A stretch of 7,878 nt of DNA, from contig JAKBPM010000039.1 of NCBI GenBank assembly GCA_021829515.1, positions 1 to 7,878 of the forward strand. The letters run 5' to 3'. Positions 1-5,291 of this stretch are shown here, one piece after another. Below the pieces are notes generated by a model, which had not been told where the DNA came from, ran no database searches, and saw only the letters and a list, made by a program, of their open reading frames with translations. The first letter of the stretch is position 1; each line of letters starts with the position of its first letter. The DNA comes from Nitrospirota bacterium (lineage in GTDB: Bacteria > Nitrospirota_A > Leptospirillia > Leptospirillales > Leptospirillaceae). The translations under genes were made by a program, and so were the position numbers.

Positions 1-608
1 ACAATCCGAAAATAGTAAATCCTTCCCCGGTCAATCTCAGTGCAACCGGAACATTTACACTGGACCAATACGGAAGCAACTATGTCAAGATCTCTGCAAC
101 CATCAAAAACACGACAATCTCGAGCTTTCAAGCCGCGTTGATGTCCATCGGTCTTTCCACACAGCTCTCCAACTCGAACATCTCTCCTTCATGGAACATA
201 CCCGGAGATTCGGGATCTCAAGGAACAATCTTCAAAAGTTATAGCTCTCCAGGTAATTTCCCAGGAGGGTTTAGCGGAATCAACGCCTGTTTCTGGTCAG
301 GAAAAAACTGTAGCGGGGGACCCATTAGTAAACCCATTACTAGCGGGCTTGGAAATGGTTACCCTAAACTGGGCCCATCGACGGACTCATTCACCTTCTT
401 CCTGACATCAAATACCGGAACCATCGGTTCCTCATTGACGCTTTCCGATTTTGCGGTCAAGTTTCAGACACAAGCTGGTTCCTATGAATTCGGCGATGGA
501 CTGGGTCCTTCTCCGACACCGGAACCCGGATCTTTCTGGCTTCTCGGTTCCGCACTTCTGGCCATGATCGGCTTCTCTCTCCGAAAGACAATGCCCAAAA
601 AAGCCTGA
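1..608 (+). CDS. PEP-CTERM sorting-domain protein, 5' end outside window
   Basis: The reading frame is open from base 3 (first full codon AAT) to the TGA at 606-608, giving 201 visible codons. The true start lies upstream of the window; the internal TTG/ATG at 138-143 is not needed as a start. The visible body is rich in Ser, Thr, Asn and Gly with alternating beta-type residues, typical of secreted surface or matrix proteins. The last 31 residues (bases 513-605) form a PEP-CTERM signal: a Pro-Glu-Pro-Gly motif, a hydrophobic helix of about 16 residues (FWLLGSALLAMIGFSL), then a basic tail (RK..KK). In known systems this signal is recognised by an exosortase in the inner membrane and the protein is exported to the surface or extracellular polymer. 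No exosortase is visible here. I do not recognise the N-terminal domain. The sorting signal is clear; the function of the body is unknown. Confidence 0.85.
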   Translation, partial: NPKIVNPSPVNLSATGTFTLDQYGSNYVKISATIKNTTISSFQAALMSIGLSTQLSNSNISPSWNIPGDSGSQGTIFKSYSSPGNFPGGFSGINACFWSGKNCSGGPISKPITSGLGNGYPKLGPSTDSFTFFLTSNTGTIGSSLTLSDFAVKFQTQAGSYEFGDGLGPSPTPEPGSFWLLGSALLAMIGFSLRKTMPKKA

Positions 609-630
609 GACTAGTTTCAGAGCCATATCC

Positions 631-656
631 GGAATGCCAGGAAAACCTGGCATTCC
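631..656 (+). terminator. Stem-loop terminator after the PEP-CTERM gene
   Basis: A perfect 11-bp stem (GGAATGCCAGG at 631-641 pairing with CCTGGCATTCC at 646-656) encloses an AAAA tetraloop, 22 bases after the stop codon. It is followed by a pyrimidine-rich stretch (CCTCTTTACTATTT) instead of a clean T-run, so it is a good but not textbook intrinsic terminator. Confidence 0.75.
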
Positions 657-710
657 CCTCTTTACTATTTCCCAACCTTCCCCCCCAAAAATCTCCCTTC
701 AGCACATCCA

Positions 711-739
711 TCGACAAAAGAGCCTCCGGCATGTTTTAT
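711..739 (+). promoter_or_regulatory. Possible promoter for the patatin gene
   Basis: TCGACA at 711-716 (5 of 6 to the -35 consensus) is followed, after 17 bases, by TTTTAT at 734-739 (4 of 6 to the -10 consensus). It lies after the upstream terminator and about 75 bases before the preferred start of the phospholipase. The spacing is ideal but the -10 is weak, so this is a candidate only. The rest of the 609-812 spacer shows nothing else beyond a short direct repeat (CCGGCAT, near 726 and 764). Confidence 0.3.
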
Positions 740-800
740 TGATGCAAAGGGTTTTAAAACACACCGGCATTTCAGATTGAGATTTGTGCTTATGTCATGC

Positions 801-806
801 GGAGAA
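801..806 (+). promoter_or_regulatory. Ribosome binding site favouring TTG 813
   Basis: GGAGAA is the only Shine-Dalgarno-like sequence near any of the four in-frame start codons of the phospholipase. It is 6 bases before TTG 813, and 27 bases before ATG 834, too far to serve that codon directly. Confidence 0.4.
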
Positions 807-812
807 TCAAGA

Positions 813-1976
813 TTGATCGAGTGCCATTCAAACATGACTCATAAAAGAGATTCTGCTCCTTTCAGAAACTTCCTCACATCCATTTTTCTGATCGTTTTCC
901 TATTTTCTCCGTCTGAAAAGCCCCCTGTATTTGGCCAGAGCATTACTCAACAGGACCAGACCATTCTTCCTTCATCAGATTTCAATCCCTGCATCCGGAT
1001 TCTGTCGATCGATGGAGGAGGCGTCCGGGGCATCATTCCCGCAGCGGTTCTTGAAAGGATCGAAGAAGAAACCGGGGAACCGGTCAGCAGACTGTTTGAC
1101 TTCATTTCGGGAACATCCACAGGGGCTGTCATTTCCCTGGCACTGACAAAACCATCAGAAAAAGATTCCCAAAAAGCTCAGTTTTCCGCCAAAGATATTG
1201 TCGGATTCTATGAACGCGACAGCAGGATCCTCTTTCCGCCCCCATCAACCGAAACGGAAGAAAAGCGTTTCCTCACCTCAACAAAATACTCACCGGAACC
1301 GCCACTGAACATTTTCAGGCAAACCTTTGGCAAAACCGGACTAAAAAAGTCCCTCGTTCCCATTCTTATTCCAACCTACAACATCAAGGAGAAGAAACCG
1401 TTTTTCTTTAAAAGCTGGGTCAAAAGCACCAACGACTACCCGATGAGTGAAGTCGCCCGGGCGGCTGTTGCCGCCCCGGGATACTTCCCCCCTGTCGAGC
1501 TTCCCGCCCACAGGCAAACATCCTCCCCCAAACAGACAATTGTACTGGTCGACGGCGGAGTCTTTGCCAATAATCCCATGAGATATGCCTTGGAAAACTC
1601 CTATCAATTGGGCAATATCCGAAAAGGCATTTTTCTCCTGTCTCTTGGAACAGGAAAAACCTCTCCCGAACACCCAAGAGAAAGCCCTTATCACTGGGAA
1701 GAGGCACAATGGCCATCACCACTAAAAAATCTTCTCTTTGCTGATCCACCCATTAGCAACCAAGAGTCATCCTCCCAGATCACACTGCGGATGGAGCCCG
1801 TCATTCCAGCGGAAAACGCCGCAATGGACAATGCCCGAGAACAAAACCTGCTGACGCTCAGAAATATCTCCAAGCAGATGATGAATCAAAACCGGCCAGC
1901 CTTTAAAAGGATTTTGAGGATTCTCAAAACACCTCGGCCGGCCGGTTGTTTCAGAGAGGGCAACCTCCCGGATTGA
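813..1976 (+). CDS. Secreted patatin-like phospholipase / acyl hydrolase
   Basis: Patatin-family lipid acyl hydrolase. From the start used here (387 residues) the oxyanion-hole motif DGGGVRG is at about 67-73, the nucleophile elbow GTSTG puts the catalytic Ser at 102, and the catalytic Asp lies in VDGGVFANNP at 247, so the Ser-Asp dyad is complete. The N-terminus has a basic region and a hydrophobic run (FLTSIFLIVFLF) followed by Ser/Pro-rich sequence, which reads as a signal peptide. The enzyme therefore probably acts on phospholipids or lipid esters outside the cytoplasm. The start is uncertain: TTG 813 is preferred because GGAGAA lies 6 bases upstream. ATG 834 would give a neater signal peptide but has no Shine-Dalgarno site, and TTG 777 and ATG 792 are also open. 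The gene stands alone, convergent with the aldolase. Substrate cannot be told from sequence. Confidence 0.85.
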   Translation: MIECHSNMTHKRDSAPFRNFLTSIFLIVFLFSPSEKPPVFGQSITQQDQTILPSSDFNPCIRILSIDGGGVRGIIPAAVLERIEEETGEPVSRLFDFISGTSTGAVISLALTKPSEKDSQKAQFSAKDIVGFYERDSRILFPPPSTETEEKRFLTSTKYSPEPPLNIFRQTFGKTGLKKSLVPILIPTYNIKEKKPFFFKSWVKSTNDYPMSEVARAAVAAPGYFPPVELPAHRQTSSPKQTIVLVDGGVFANNPMRYALENSYQLGNIRKGIFLLSLGTGKTSPEHPRESPYHWEEAQWPSPLKNLLFADPPISNQESSSQITLRMEPVIPAENAAMDNAREQNLLTLRNISKQMMNQNRPAFKRILRILKTPRPAGCFREGNLPD

Positions 1977-2002
1977 CCGGAAAACAGACCATTCGGCCAA
2001 TC
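1971..2002. terminator. Weak imperfect hairpin between convergent genes
   Basis: GATTG-A-CCG (1971-1979) can pair with CGG-C-CAATC (1994-2002), with one A/C mismatch and a 14-base loop. It overlaps the stop of the phospholipase and lies in the 58-base gap before the end of the convergent aldolase. No T-run follows on either strand. It is the only terminator candidate I can find here and it is weak. Confidence 0.2.
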
Positions 2003-2034
2003 ATTATCCTCCATTTCATCTGACCGATTTTTGT

Positions 2035-2952
2035 CTAACTGCCTTTATTGTATAGAGCCAAAGCCTCCTCTACGGATTGGTCCAGTACGGCAATGGCGTG
2101 AATCGCGCGACAAAAACGGATAGCTTCCTCAAAAGAACGTTGATGAACATTTCTTCCGGTGGCACAACCGGATGTGCCACCAAGATGAATCTGATCATAG
2201 AGACGCTTTAAAAAGCTGGGAACGGTGGTCTCGGCGCCACCGGCGCAAACCACCTGGGATCTGCCGGCCGCCGCCACCGCTTCCCTGAGCAACATCCCGT
2301 CCATCTGGCCGGACGGATCAACAGGAGGATTAATCTTTATGAAATCGGCACCCAGACAGGCCCCGACACCAGCTCCTCCGGCAATCAAATGGGCATCGTT
2401 CTCATTCCCAACAGATCGTCCTCTCGGATAAACCCACAAGACAAATACCAGACCCATCTGATGTGCCTCAAAAATGAGTCTTGAAGCCTCGGACAACATT
2501 GCTGGCTCATACTCGCTTCCCGGATAAAGGGTATAACCGAGAGCCACAACGCGCACTCCGGCATGGCGAACAAACTGTTCAACCTGGGATGTTTCCTGCC
2601 ACTGGAGACTGACAGGATCCTTCTGGTCCTTCTTCACAAGATGGGTTTTTGAATTCAGCTTGATCAGATAAGGAATATCGCGATAATCCATCCCATACCG
2701 CGCAATCAGACCCATCTGGCCTGCAAAGCAACCGACAGGAGCGCTCTGGGCTATTTTAAAAAGATGCTCCGGAGAAGAATCATCAGCCGCCACGGCAGCC
2801 CCGACAAAATCATCATTCAGATGCTCAACCTTTTGATCCCCGGCCATGAGGAAAAGCCGTCCGGTCTCTTTTGTCATCAAACGATAATTCTCTTCGTAGC
2901 GTCTTCTCGCCGCGCCTCTCGGCACATCCAGGGGAATTGACAATTTCATCAT
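2035..2952 (-). CDS. Class I fructose-bisphosphate aldolase (archaeal / DeoC-LacD type)
   Basis: Catalyses aldol condensation or cleavage between fructose 1,6-bisphosphate and the triose phosphates through a lysine Schiff base; it acts in the cytosol and in an autotroph probably runs toward sugar synthesis. In the 305-residue product from ATG 2952, AGDQKVEHLNDDF is at about 37-49, WVYPRG at 173-178, DFIKIN at 203-208, and the phosphate-binding loop GGTSGCATGRNVHQ at 258-271. Lys206 is the expected Schiff-base lysine. Tyr175 lies 31 residues before it, the same spacing I recall for Tyr146/Lys177 in the Thermoproteus tenax enzyme. The start at 2952 is chosen because GGGAGG lies 5 bases upstream; the frame is open to 3006 but that extension has no ribosome site. 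A related aldolase activity of the same fold (for example on 2-amino-dehydroquinate precursors) is not excluded. No T-run terminator is visible. Confidence 0.85.
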   Translation of the reverse strand: MMKLSIPLDVPRGAARRRYEENYRLMTKETGRLFLMAGDQKVEHLNDDFVGAAVAADDSSPEHLFKIAQSAPVGCFAGQMGLIARYGMDYRDIPYLIKLNSKTHLVKKDQKDPVSLQWQETSQVEQFVRHAGVRVVALGYTLYPGSEYEPAMLSEASRLIFEAHQMGLVFVLWVYPRGRSVGNENDAHLIAGGAGVGACLGADFIKINPPVDPSGQMDGMLLREAVAAAGRSQVVCAGGAETTVPSFLKRLYDQIHLGGTSGCATGRNVHQRSFEEAIRFCRAIHAIAVLDQSVEEALALYNKGS

Positions 2953-2957
2953 AACGC

Positions 2958-2963
2958 CCTCCC
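2958..2963 (-). promoter_or_regulatory. Shine-Dalgarno site fixing the aldolase start
   Basis: On the minus strand GGGAGG lies 5 bases before ATG 2952 and 8 before the immediately following ATG 2949. Both starts are well placed, so the protein begins Met-Met-Lys or Met-Lys; the further upstream starts to 3006 are not supported. Confidence 0.7.
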
Positions 2964-3024
2964 TACCAGTTAAAGGAATCATCAACTTCATGGAAAGCTT
3001 CGGCAAACATGCCCCTCAGCTCAA

Positions 3025-3053
3025 ATCATAACATTCACTTCATGATCCCCCCA
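3025..3053 (-). promoter_or_regulatory. Probable extended -10 promoter of the aldolase
   Basis: On the minus strand TGT-TATGAT (TATGAT is the complement of 3025-3030, with the TG at 3032-3033) is an extended -10 matching TATAAT in 5 of 6 positions. The -35 region 17 bases upstream (TGGGGG) is poor, as is common for extended -10 promoters. Transcription would begin near 3018, about 66 bases before the ATG. Confidence 0.4.
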
Positions 3054-3278
3054 AACGTTCAAACTCCTCCCTTACAAAACCGACATCCGCGAACCTGCCA
3101 TGATTGACCAGATCGGAAAAAGCATGTCATAGTGGTGGACCGGTACTGATCCGCATTCATTTCCCCCGACCCGAACATGAAAAATCGTCCAGTTGGGAAA
3201 TCAAAATGAATCGACGAGCCTTCCCGGGGCATGCGGAGGAGAACAACAGCTTTGGCTGCCGCTCCCCGTCCATCCAGT

Positions 3279-3308
3279 TTGACAAAATAAAGCTTGATCA
3301 AATACAAT
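3279..3308 (+). promoter_or_regulatory. Strong sigma70-type promoter of the CdhB-like pair
   Basis: A perfect -35 TTGACA (3279-3284) and a -10 TACAAT (3303-3308, 5 of 6) are separated by 18 bases. The predicted start near 3315 leaves a leader of about 100 bases before the GTG at 3418. The spacer contains the 8-base palindrome TTGATCAA (about 3295-3302) directly before the -10, where a repressor could sit; that role is speculation. Confidence 0.65.
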
Positions 3309-3406
3309 TACAGGACGTAAAGATCTGAAAAAACGTCACCATTTTCCGTTGTCTCCGATGGAATGATTGCCGCCGGAATCAATCGTACGGGGAACTATTA
3401 TCTGTT

Positions 3407-3412
3407 AAGGAG
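3407..3412 (+). promoter_or_regulatory. Shine-Dalgarno site for GTG 3418
   Basis: AAGGAG lies 5 bases before GTG 3418. The same AAGGAG-5 nt-GTG arrangement is found at the second copy, so the two sites support each other. Confidence 0.75.
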
Positions 3413-3417
3413 ATCCT

Positions 3418-3999
3418 GTGTCCCAATATCGCGTAGCAGTTGGTCCTGAAGCATTTCTTCCCCCCTCCGCAGCCATGATGGGGATTTCTCTCCCCGACCC
3501 GGGTGAAGGGCATATTGAAGGTGTCCTTGTCCCAGAGATTCAGGCTATCGAAGAAGCTGCAAGAAGGCTTTCCAAAGCCAAGGTTCCGACCTTTTTCCCT
3601 GGTCCGCTCGTTCTTTGGAAGTGGAACGAAAAATCTGCAAAAATGGCCAAGGTCATCAAAAGGGCTTCTGTCGAAGGGGGCATCAACATCATCCCCATGA
3701 CAGACTACCGCCCCAAATATCCAAAGATTGATCCTGAAACAGAAATCAATCCCAACCATCCCAACCTCACCATATGGCACAACAAGATCGATGCGTGCCT
3801 GTTTGTTGGCGTCCATTGCCACCAAGCCAACCTGGCTCTCAAGATCATTCGTGGCGGAACAGACTGTTTCACAATGGCCTTCTGTTCTTTTTCCGGACAT
3901 GAGGATGCCAATCTGTCGGTAAGGGATACTTCCCCGGAAACGTTCGAGCTATTGACAGACTTTCTCATCAAAATGCGTTCCAACTCAAAAGGGTTTTAA
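3418..3999 (+). CDS. CdhB-like / OFOR epsilon-type protein, copy 1
   Basis: A 193-residue soluble protein with no signal peptide or membrane segment. I read it as a CO dehydrogenase beta / acetyl-CoA synthase epsilon (CdhB-like) family member. Key segments are FPGPLVLW at about 60-67, GGINIIPM at 87-94, a nearly invariant block YPKIDPE..INPNHPNLTIWHNKID at 101-125, and the Rossmann-like strand FVGVHCH at 129-135 followed by LKIIRGG at 141-147. In archaea the family binds a flavin-type cofactor in the acetyl-CoA decarbonylase/synthase complex. In Aquificota and Nitrospirota, as far as I recall, members accompany five-subunit 2-oxoacid:ferredoxin oxidoreductases of the reductive TCA cycle. No such oxidoreductase genes are next to it here. 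Start GTG 3418 is set by AAGGAG and by the matching paralogue. It differs from copy 2 mostly at 72-86 and after 170. Family assignment is moderate; biochemical role is inferred. Confidence 0.75.
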   Translation: MSQYRVAVGPEAFLPPSAAMMGISLPDPGEGHIEGVLVPEIQAIEEAARRLSKAKVPTFFPGPLVLWKWNEKSAKMAKVIKRASVEGGINIIPMTDYRPKYPKIDPETEINPNHPNLTIWHNKIDACLFVGVHCHQANLALKIIRGGTDCFTMAFCSFSGHEDANLSVRDTSPETFELLTDFLIKMRSNSKGF

Positions 4000-4012
4000 G
4001 AATACCCTTTTG
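3986..4012 (+). terminator. Hairpin spanning the stop codon of copy 1
   Basis: CAAAAGGGT (3986-3994) pairs perfectly with ACCCTTTTG (4004-4012) around a 9-base loop that contains the TAA stop (3997-3999). The TTTT lies inside the 3' arm and no U-tract follows, so it may be a weak terminator, an attenuator of read-through into copy 2, or an mRNA 3'-end stabiliser. Copy 2 retains the left arm (CAAAAGGGT) but not the right arm. Confidence 0.4.
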
Positions 4013-4030
4013 GCAGGAAAACCATATTGT

Positions 4031-4071
4031 CCATAAGGAGGAGTTCCCTAGAGGGATTTCTCCTTTTATGG
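4031..4071 (+). other. Long hairpin in the spacer between the two paralogues
   Basis: CCATAAGGAG (4031-4040) pairs with CTCC-TT-TTATGG (4060-4071, two extra T), and the interior continues with G-T pairs into TCCC/GGGA (4045-4048 with 4053-4056) closed by a TAGA loop. The 5' arm contains a perfect AAGGAGG that is masked by the 3' arm, yet no start codon follows it. A second, weaker hairpin CCGG-AAAA/TTTT-CCGG with a 3-base bulge follows at 4089-4112. These structures probably control read-through, stability or processing of a joint transcript. I find no good promoter for copy 2 in 4000-4187. Confidence 0.45.
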
Positions 4072-4176
4072 CGATAAGGCAGGGGATGCCGGGAGAAAAA
4101 TCAGTTTTCCGGATCCATTTGTATATGTAGCGGTTTATGGCCGCCAATATTCTTCTATCCAATCAACGTTTCACAA

Positions 4177-4182
4177 AAGGAG
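4177..4182 (+). promoter_or_regulatory. Shine-Dalgarno site for GTG 4188
   Basis: AAGGAG lies 5 bases before GTG 4188. It decides against the longer in-frame start at 4137, which has no ribosome site and would add 17 residues absent from copy 1. Confidence 0.75.
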
Positions 4183-4187
4183 TGGAA

Positions 4188-4769
4188 GTGAATCCTTACA
4201 AAGTCATGAGGGGTCCGGAAGGATTCCTGCCCCCGGCAGCGGCATTGGCCGGAAACATACTCCCCGAGCCAGGATTTGGCCACATCGAAGGAAGAATCGT
4301 CAACGAGGACCAGGCTGTCGAAGAAGCTGCAAGAATGTTTGTCGGCGCAAAGGTTCCAACGATTTTCCCGGGTCCCCTTGTTCTCTGGGGATGGAACGAA
4401 AAAGCCATCAAGACTGCTGAGGCGGTCGAGCGTCTTTCCATCGCAGGTGGAATCAACATTATCCCGATGCCGGACTATCGCCCGAAATACCCGAAGATTG
4501 ATCCAGAAGCAGAAATCAACCCGAATCACCCCAACCTCACCATATGGCACAACAAAATCGATGTTTGCATGTTTATCGGTGTGCACTGCCATTATGCCAA
4601 TCTTTCGCTCAAGATCATTCGCGGCGGAACAGCCTGCTACACAATGGCATTCTGCGCAGAGGCAGGCCATGAAGATGCCAACCTCAGCGTCAGGGACATG
4701 TCTCCAACAAAGCTTGACAAAGTGACCGAAATCGTCAAGAAGCTGAAAACGAATTCAAAAGGGTTTTGA
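4188..4769 (+). CDS. CdhB-like / OFOR epsilon-type protein, copy 2
   Basis: The tandem paralogue of the preceding gene, also exactly 193 residues. I count about 133 identical positions (69%) in an ungapped alignment. Conservation is highest at residues 59-70 (FPGPLVLW.WNE), 87-150 and 160-170 (HEDANLSVRD), and both proteins end NSKGF. Cys127, Cys134, Cys150 and Cys156 and the His-Cys-His at 133-135 are shared. Long stretches are identical even as DNA, for example around the shared LTIWHNK segment and the final TCAAAAGGGTTTT, which suggests fairly recent duplication or gene conversion. The likely role is an accessory (epsilon-type) subunit of a 2-oxoacid:ferredoxin oxidoreductase, by family resemblance only. 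The two copies may serve different oxidoreductases, for example pyruvate versus 2-oxoglutarate. It is probably co-transcribed with copy 1, as no separate promoter is evident in the 188-base gap. Confidence 0.75.
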   Translation: MNPYKVMRGPEGFLPPAAALAGNILPEPGFGHIEGRIVNEDQAVEEAARMFVGAKVPTIFPGPLVLWGWNEKAIKTAEAVERLSIAGGINIIPMPDYRPKYPKIDPEAEINPNHPNLTIWHNKIDVCMFIGVHCHYANLSLKIIRGGTACYTMAFCAEAGHEDANLSVRDMSPTKLDKVTEIVKKLKTNSKGF

Positions 4770-4776
4770 TCAACAC

Positions 4777-4814
4777 TCCGAAAGGCCAGACGTTAGAAGA
4801 TCTGGCCTTTCGGA
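4777..4814. terminator. Perfect 14-bp stem-loop after copy 2
   Basis: TCCGAAAGGCCAGA (4777-4790) pairs perfectly with TCTGGCCTTTCGGA (4801-4814) around a 10-base loop, 7 bases after the stop of copy 2. There is no downstream T-run on either strand. Its symmetry would suit a bidirectional terminator if the minus-strand ORF ending at 4841 is real; otherwise it ends the plus-strand transcript or protects its 3' end. Confidence 0.65.
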
Positions 4815-4840
4815 CATTGGTTAAACCAATCGGGATCATC

Positions 4841-5143
4841 TCATCCATTCCTTCCGATTTGCACTCCGACGATTTCCCCCAATCTCTCTATGACCTGTTC
4901 GCACCGTAGTATAGCGGTATAAACCAGTTCATCTCCTGAAACAAAAACTGCAGCCGATACCACCCATAAGATTTTGAATTCCAACACAACAAGGTAAAGA
5001 TCCCTCAAGGGATCTCCTATCGGTGAGTGATGACAAAAAAACTCCCGTCTTACGCCTTCTGATAAACCGTTTAAGCCATTCTGAACCGGAGCGAAAATCT
5101 CCCTTGATCCACGGATCAAAAAATCCGATTTCATGACTGTCAC
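4841..5143 (-). CDS. Doubtful small hypothetical protein
   Basis: An open frame of 100 codons from GTG 5143 (ATG 5134 is also in frame) to TGA at 4841-4843. In its favour, a perfect AAGGAGG (complement of 5147-5153) lies 3 bases before the GTG and 12 before the ATG. Its end faces the perfect hairpin at 4777-4814, and the C-terminal half is plausibly protein-like, with a hydrophobic stretch LYLVVLEFKILWVVSAAVFV. Against it, both spacings are off the optimum, codon use is mixed, the N-terminal half has little character, and two perfect DNA palindromes fall inside. I recognise no family. It fills a gap that otherwise has no gene. Confidence 0.3.
   Translation of the reverse strand: MTVMKSDFLIRGSREIFAPVQNGLNGLSEGVRREFFCHHSPIGDPLRDLYLVVLEFKILWVVSAAVFVSGDELVYTAILRCEQVIERLGEIVGVQIGRNG
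4998..5015. repeat. Perfect 18-bp palindrome
   Basis: AGATCCCT-CA-AGGGATCT is a perfect inverted repeat with a 2-base centre. It lies about 190 bases upstream of the promoter at 5186. It could be a regulator-binding dyad, or chance within the doubtful minus-strand ORF. Confidence 0.4.
5104..5119. repeat. Perfect 16-bp palindrome, possible operator
   Basis: TTGATCC-AC-GGATCAA is a perfect inverted repeat with a 2-base centre, about 67 bases upstream of the -35 at 5186. It resembles an operator dyad. The half-site TTGAT recalls FNR-type sites, but the arms are 6 bases apart instead of 4, so it does not fit that family. Confidence 0.4.
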
Positions 5144-5185
5144 TGGCCTCCTTCAGACAAATGGAACATTGGAGACGCTTCCGCT

Positions 5186-5214
5186 TTGACAGACCCACCG
5201 GTCACTGGGATAAT
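5186..5214 (+). promoter_or_regulatory. Strong sigma70-type promoter of the membrane operon
   Basis: A perfect -35 TTGACA (5186-5191) and a -10 GATAAT (5209-5214, 5 of 6) are separated by the ideal 17 bases. Transcription would start near 5221, giving a leader of about 105 bases before the ATG at 5327 and about 70 before the leader ORF at 5292. Confidence 0.65.
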
Positions 5215-5291
5215 GGACCATCGCTCCATCCCAGAAAATCAGATTCACTACCGGTTCCTGAACGAGCCCTCTTGAAGAAACGGATATTTCC

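Larger units (their letters stand above)
2953..3417. other. Divergent intergenic region, aldolase / first CdhB-like gene
   Basis: This 465-base gap separates two divergent genes. I find a promoter candidate at each end and no convincing gene between. Short open frames on both strands around 3059-3328 run across the plus-strand promoter, lack ribosome sites and encode low-complexity translations, so I do not call them. The leader of the plus-strand gene contains a weak hairpin, ATGATTG with CAATCGT around 3363-3387, including one G-T pair. Confidence 0.5.

Noticed and set aside
1890..1947. Nested inverted repeats (AACCGGCC/GGCCGGTT enclosing TTTTGAG/CTCAAAA) at the 3' end of the patatin gene
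   Set aside because: They lie wholly in coding sequence, with long unpaired stretches between arms and no T-run; probably chance or minor mRNA structure.
834..1976. Patatin as a CBASS effector (CapV-like)
   Set aside because: The protein has an export signal, and no nucleotidyltransferase (CD-NTase) or other anti-phage gene is adjacent; the flanking genes are a PEP-CTERM protein and an aldolase.
3059..3328. Short open frames on both strands in the aldolase / CdhB-like divergent region
   Set aside because: They overlap each other and a near-consensus promoter, have no ribosome sites, and translate to sequences without recognisable character.
4137..4187. Longer N-terminus for CdhB-like copy 2 starting at 4137
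   Set aside because: Those 17 residues have no counterpart in copy 1 and no ribosome site; AAGGAG places the start at GTG 4188.
3379..4670. Long minus-strand open frames opposite the two CdhB-like genes
   Set aside because: They are mirror frames of two clearly coding, conserved paralogues; their mutual similarity comes from the duplicated plus-strand genes.
5104..5119. FNR-type binding site
   Set aside because: The TTGAT/ATCAA arms are separated by 6 bases; FNR sites need 4. The exact 16-bp dyad may still bind another regulator.
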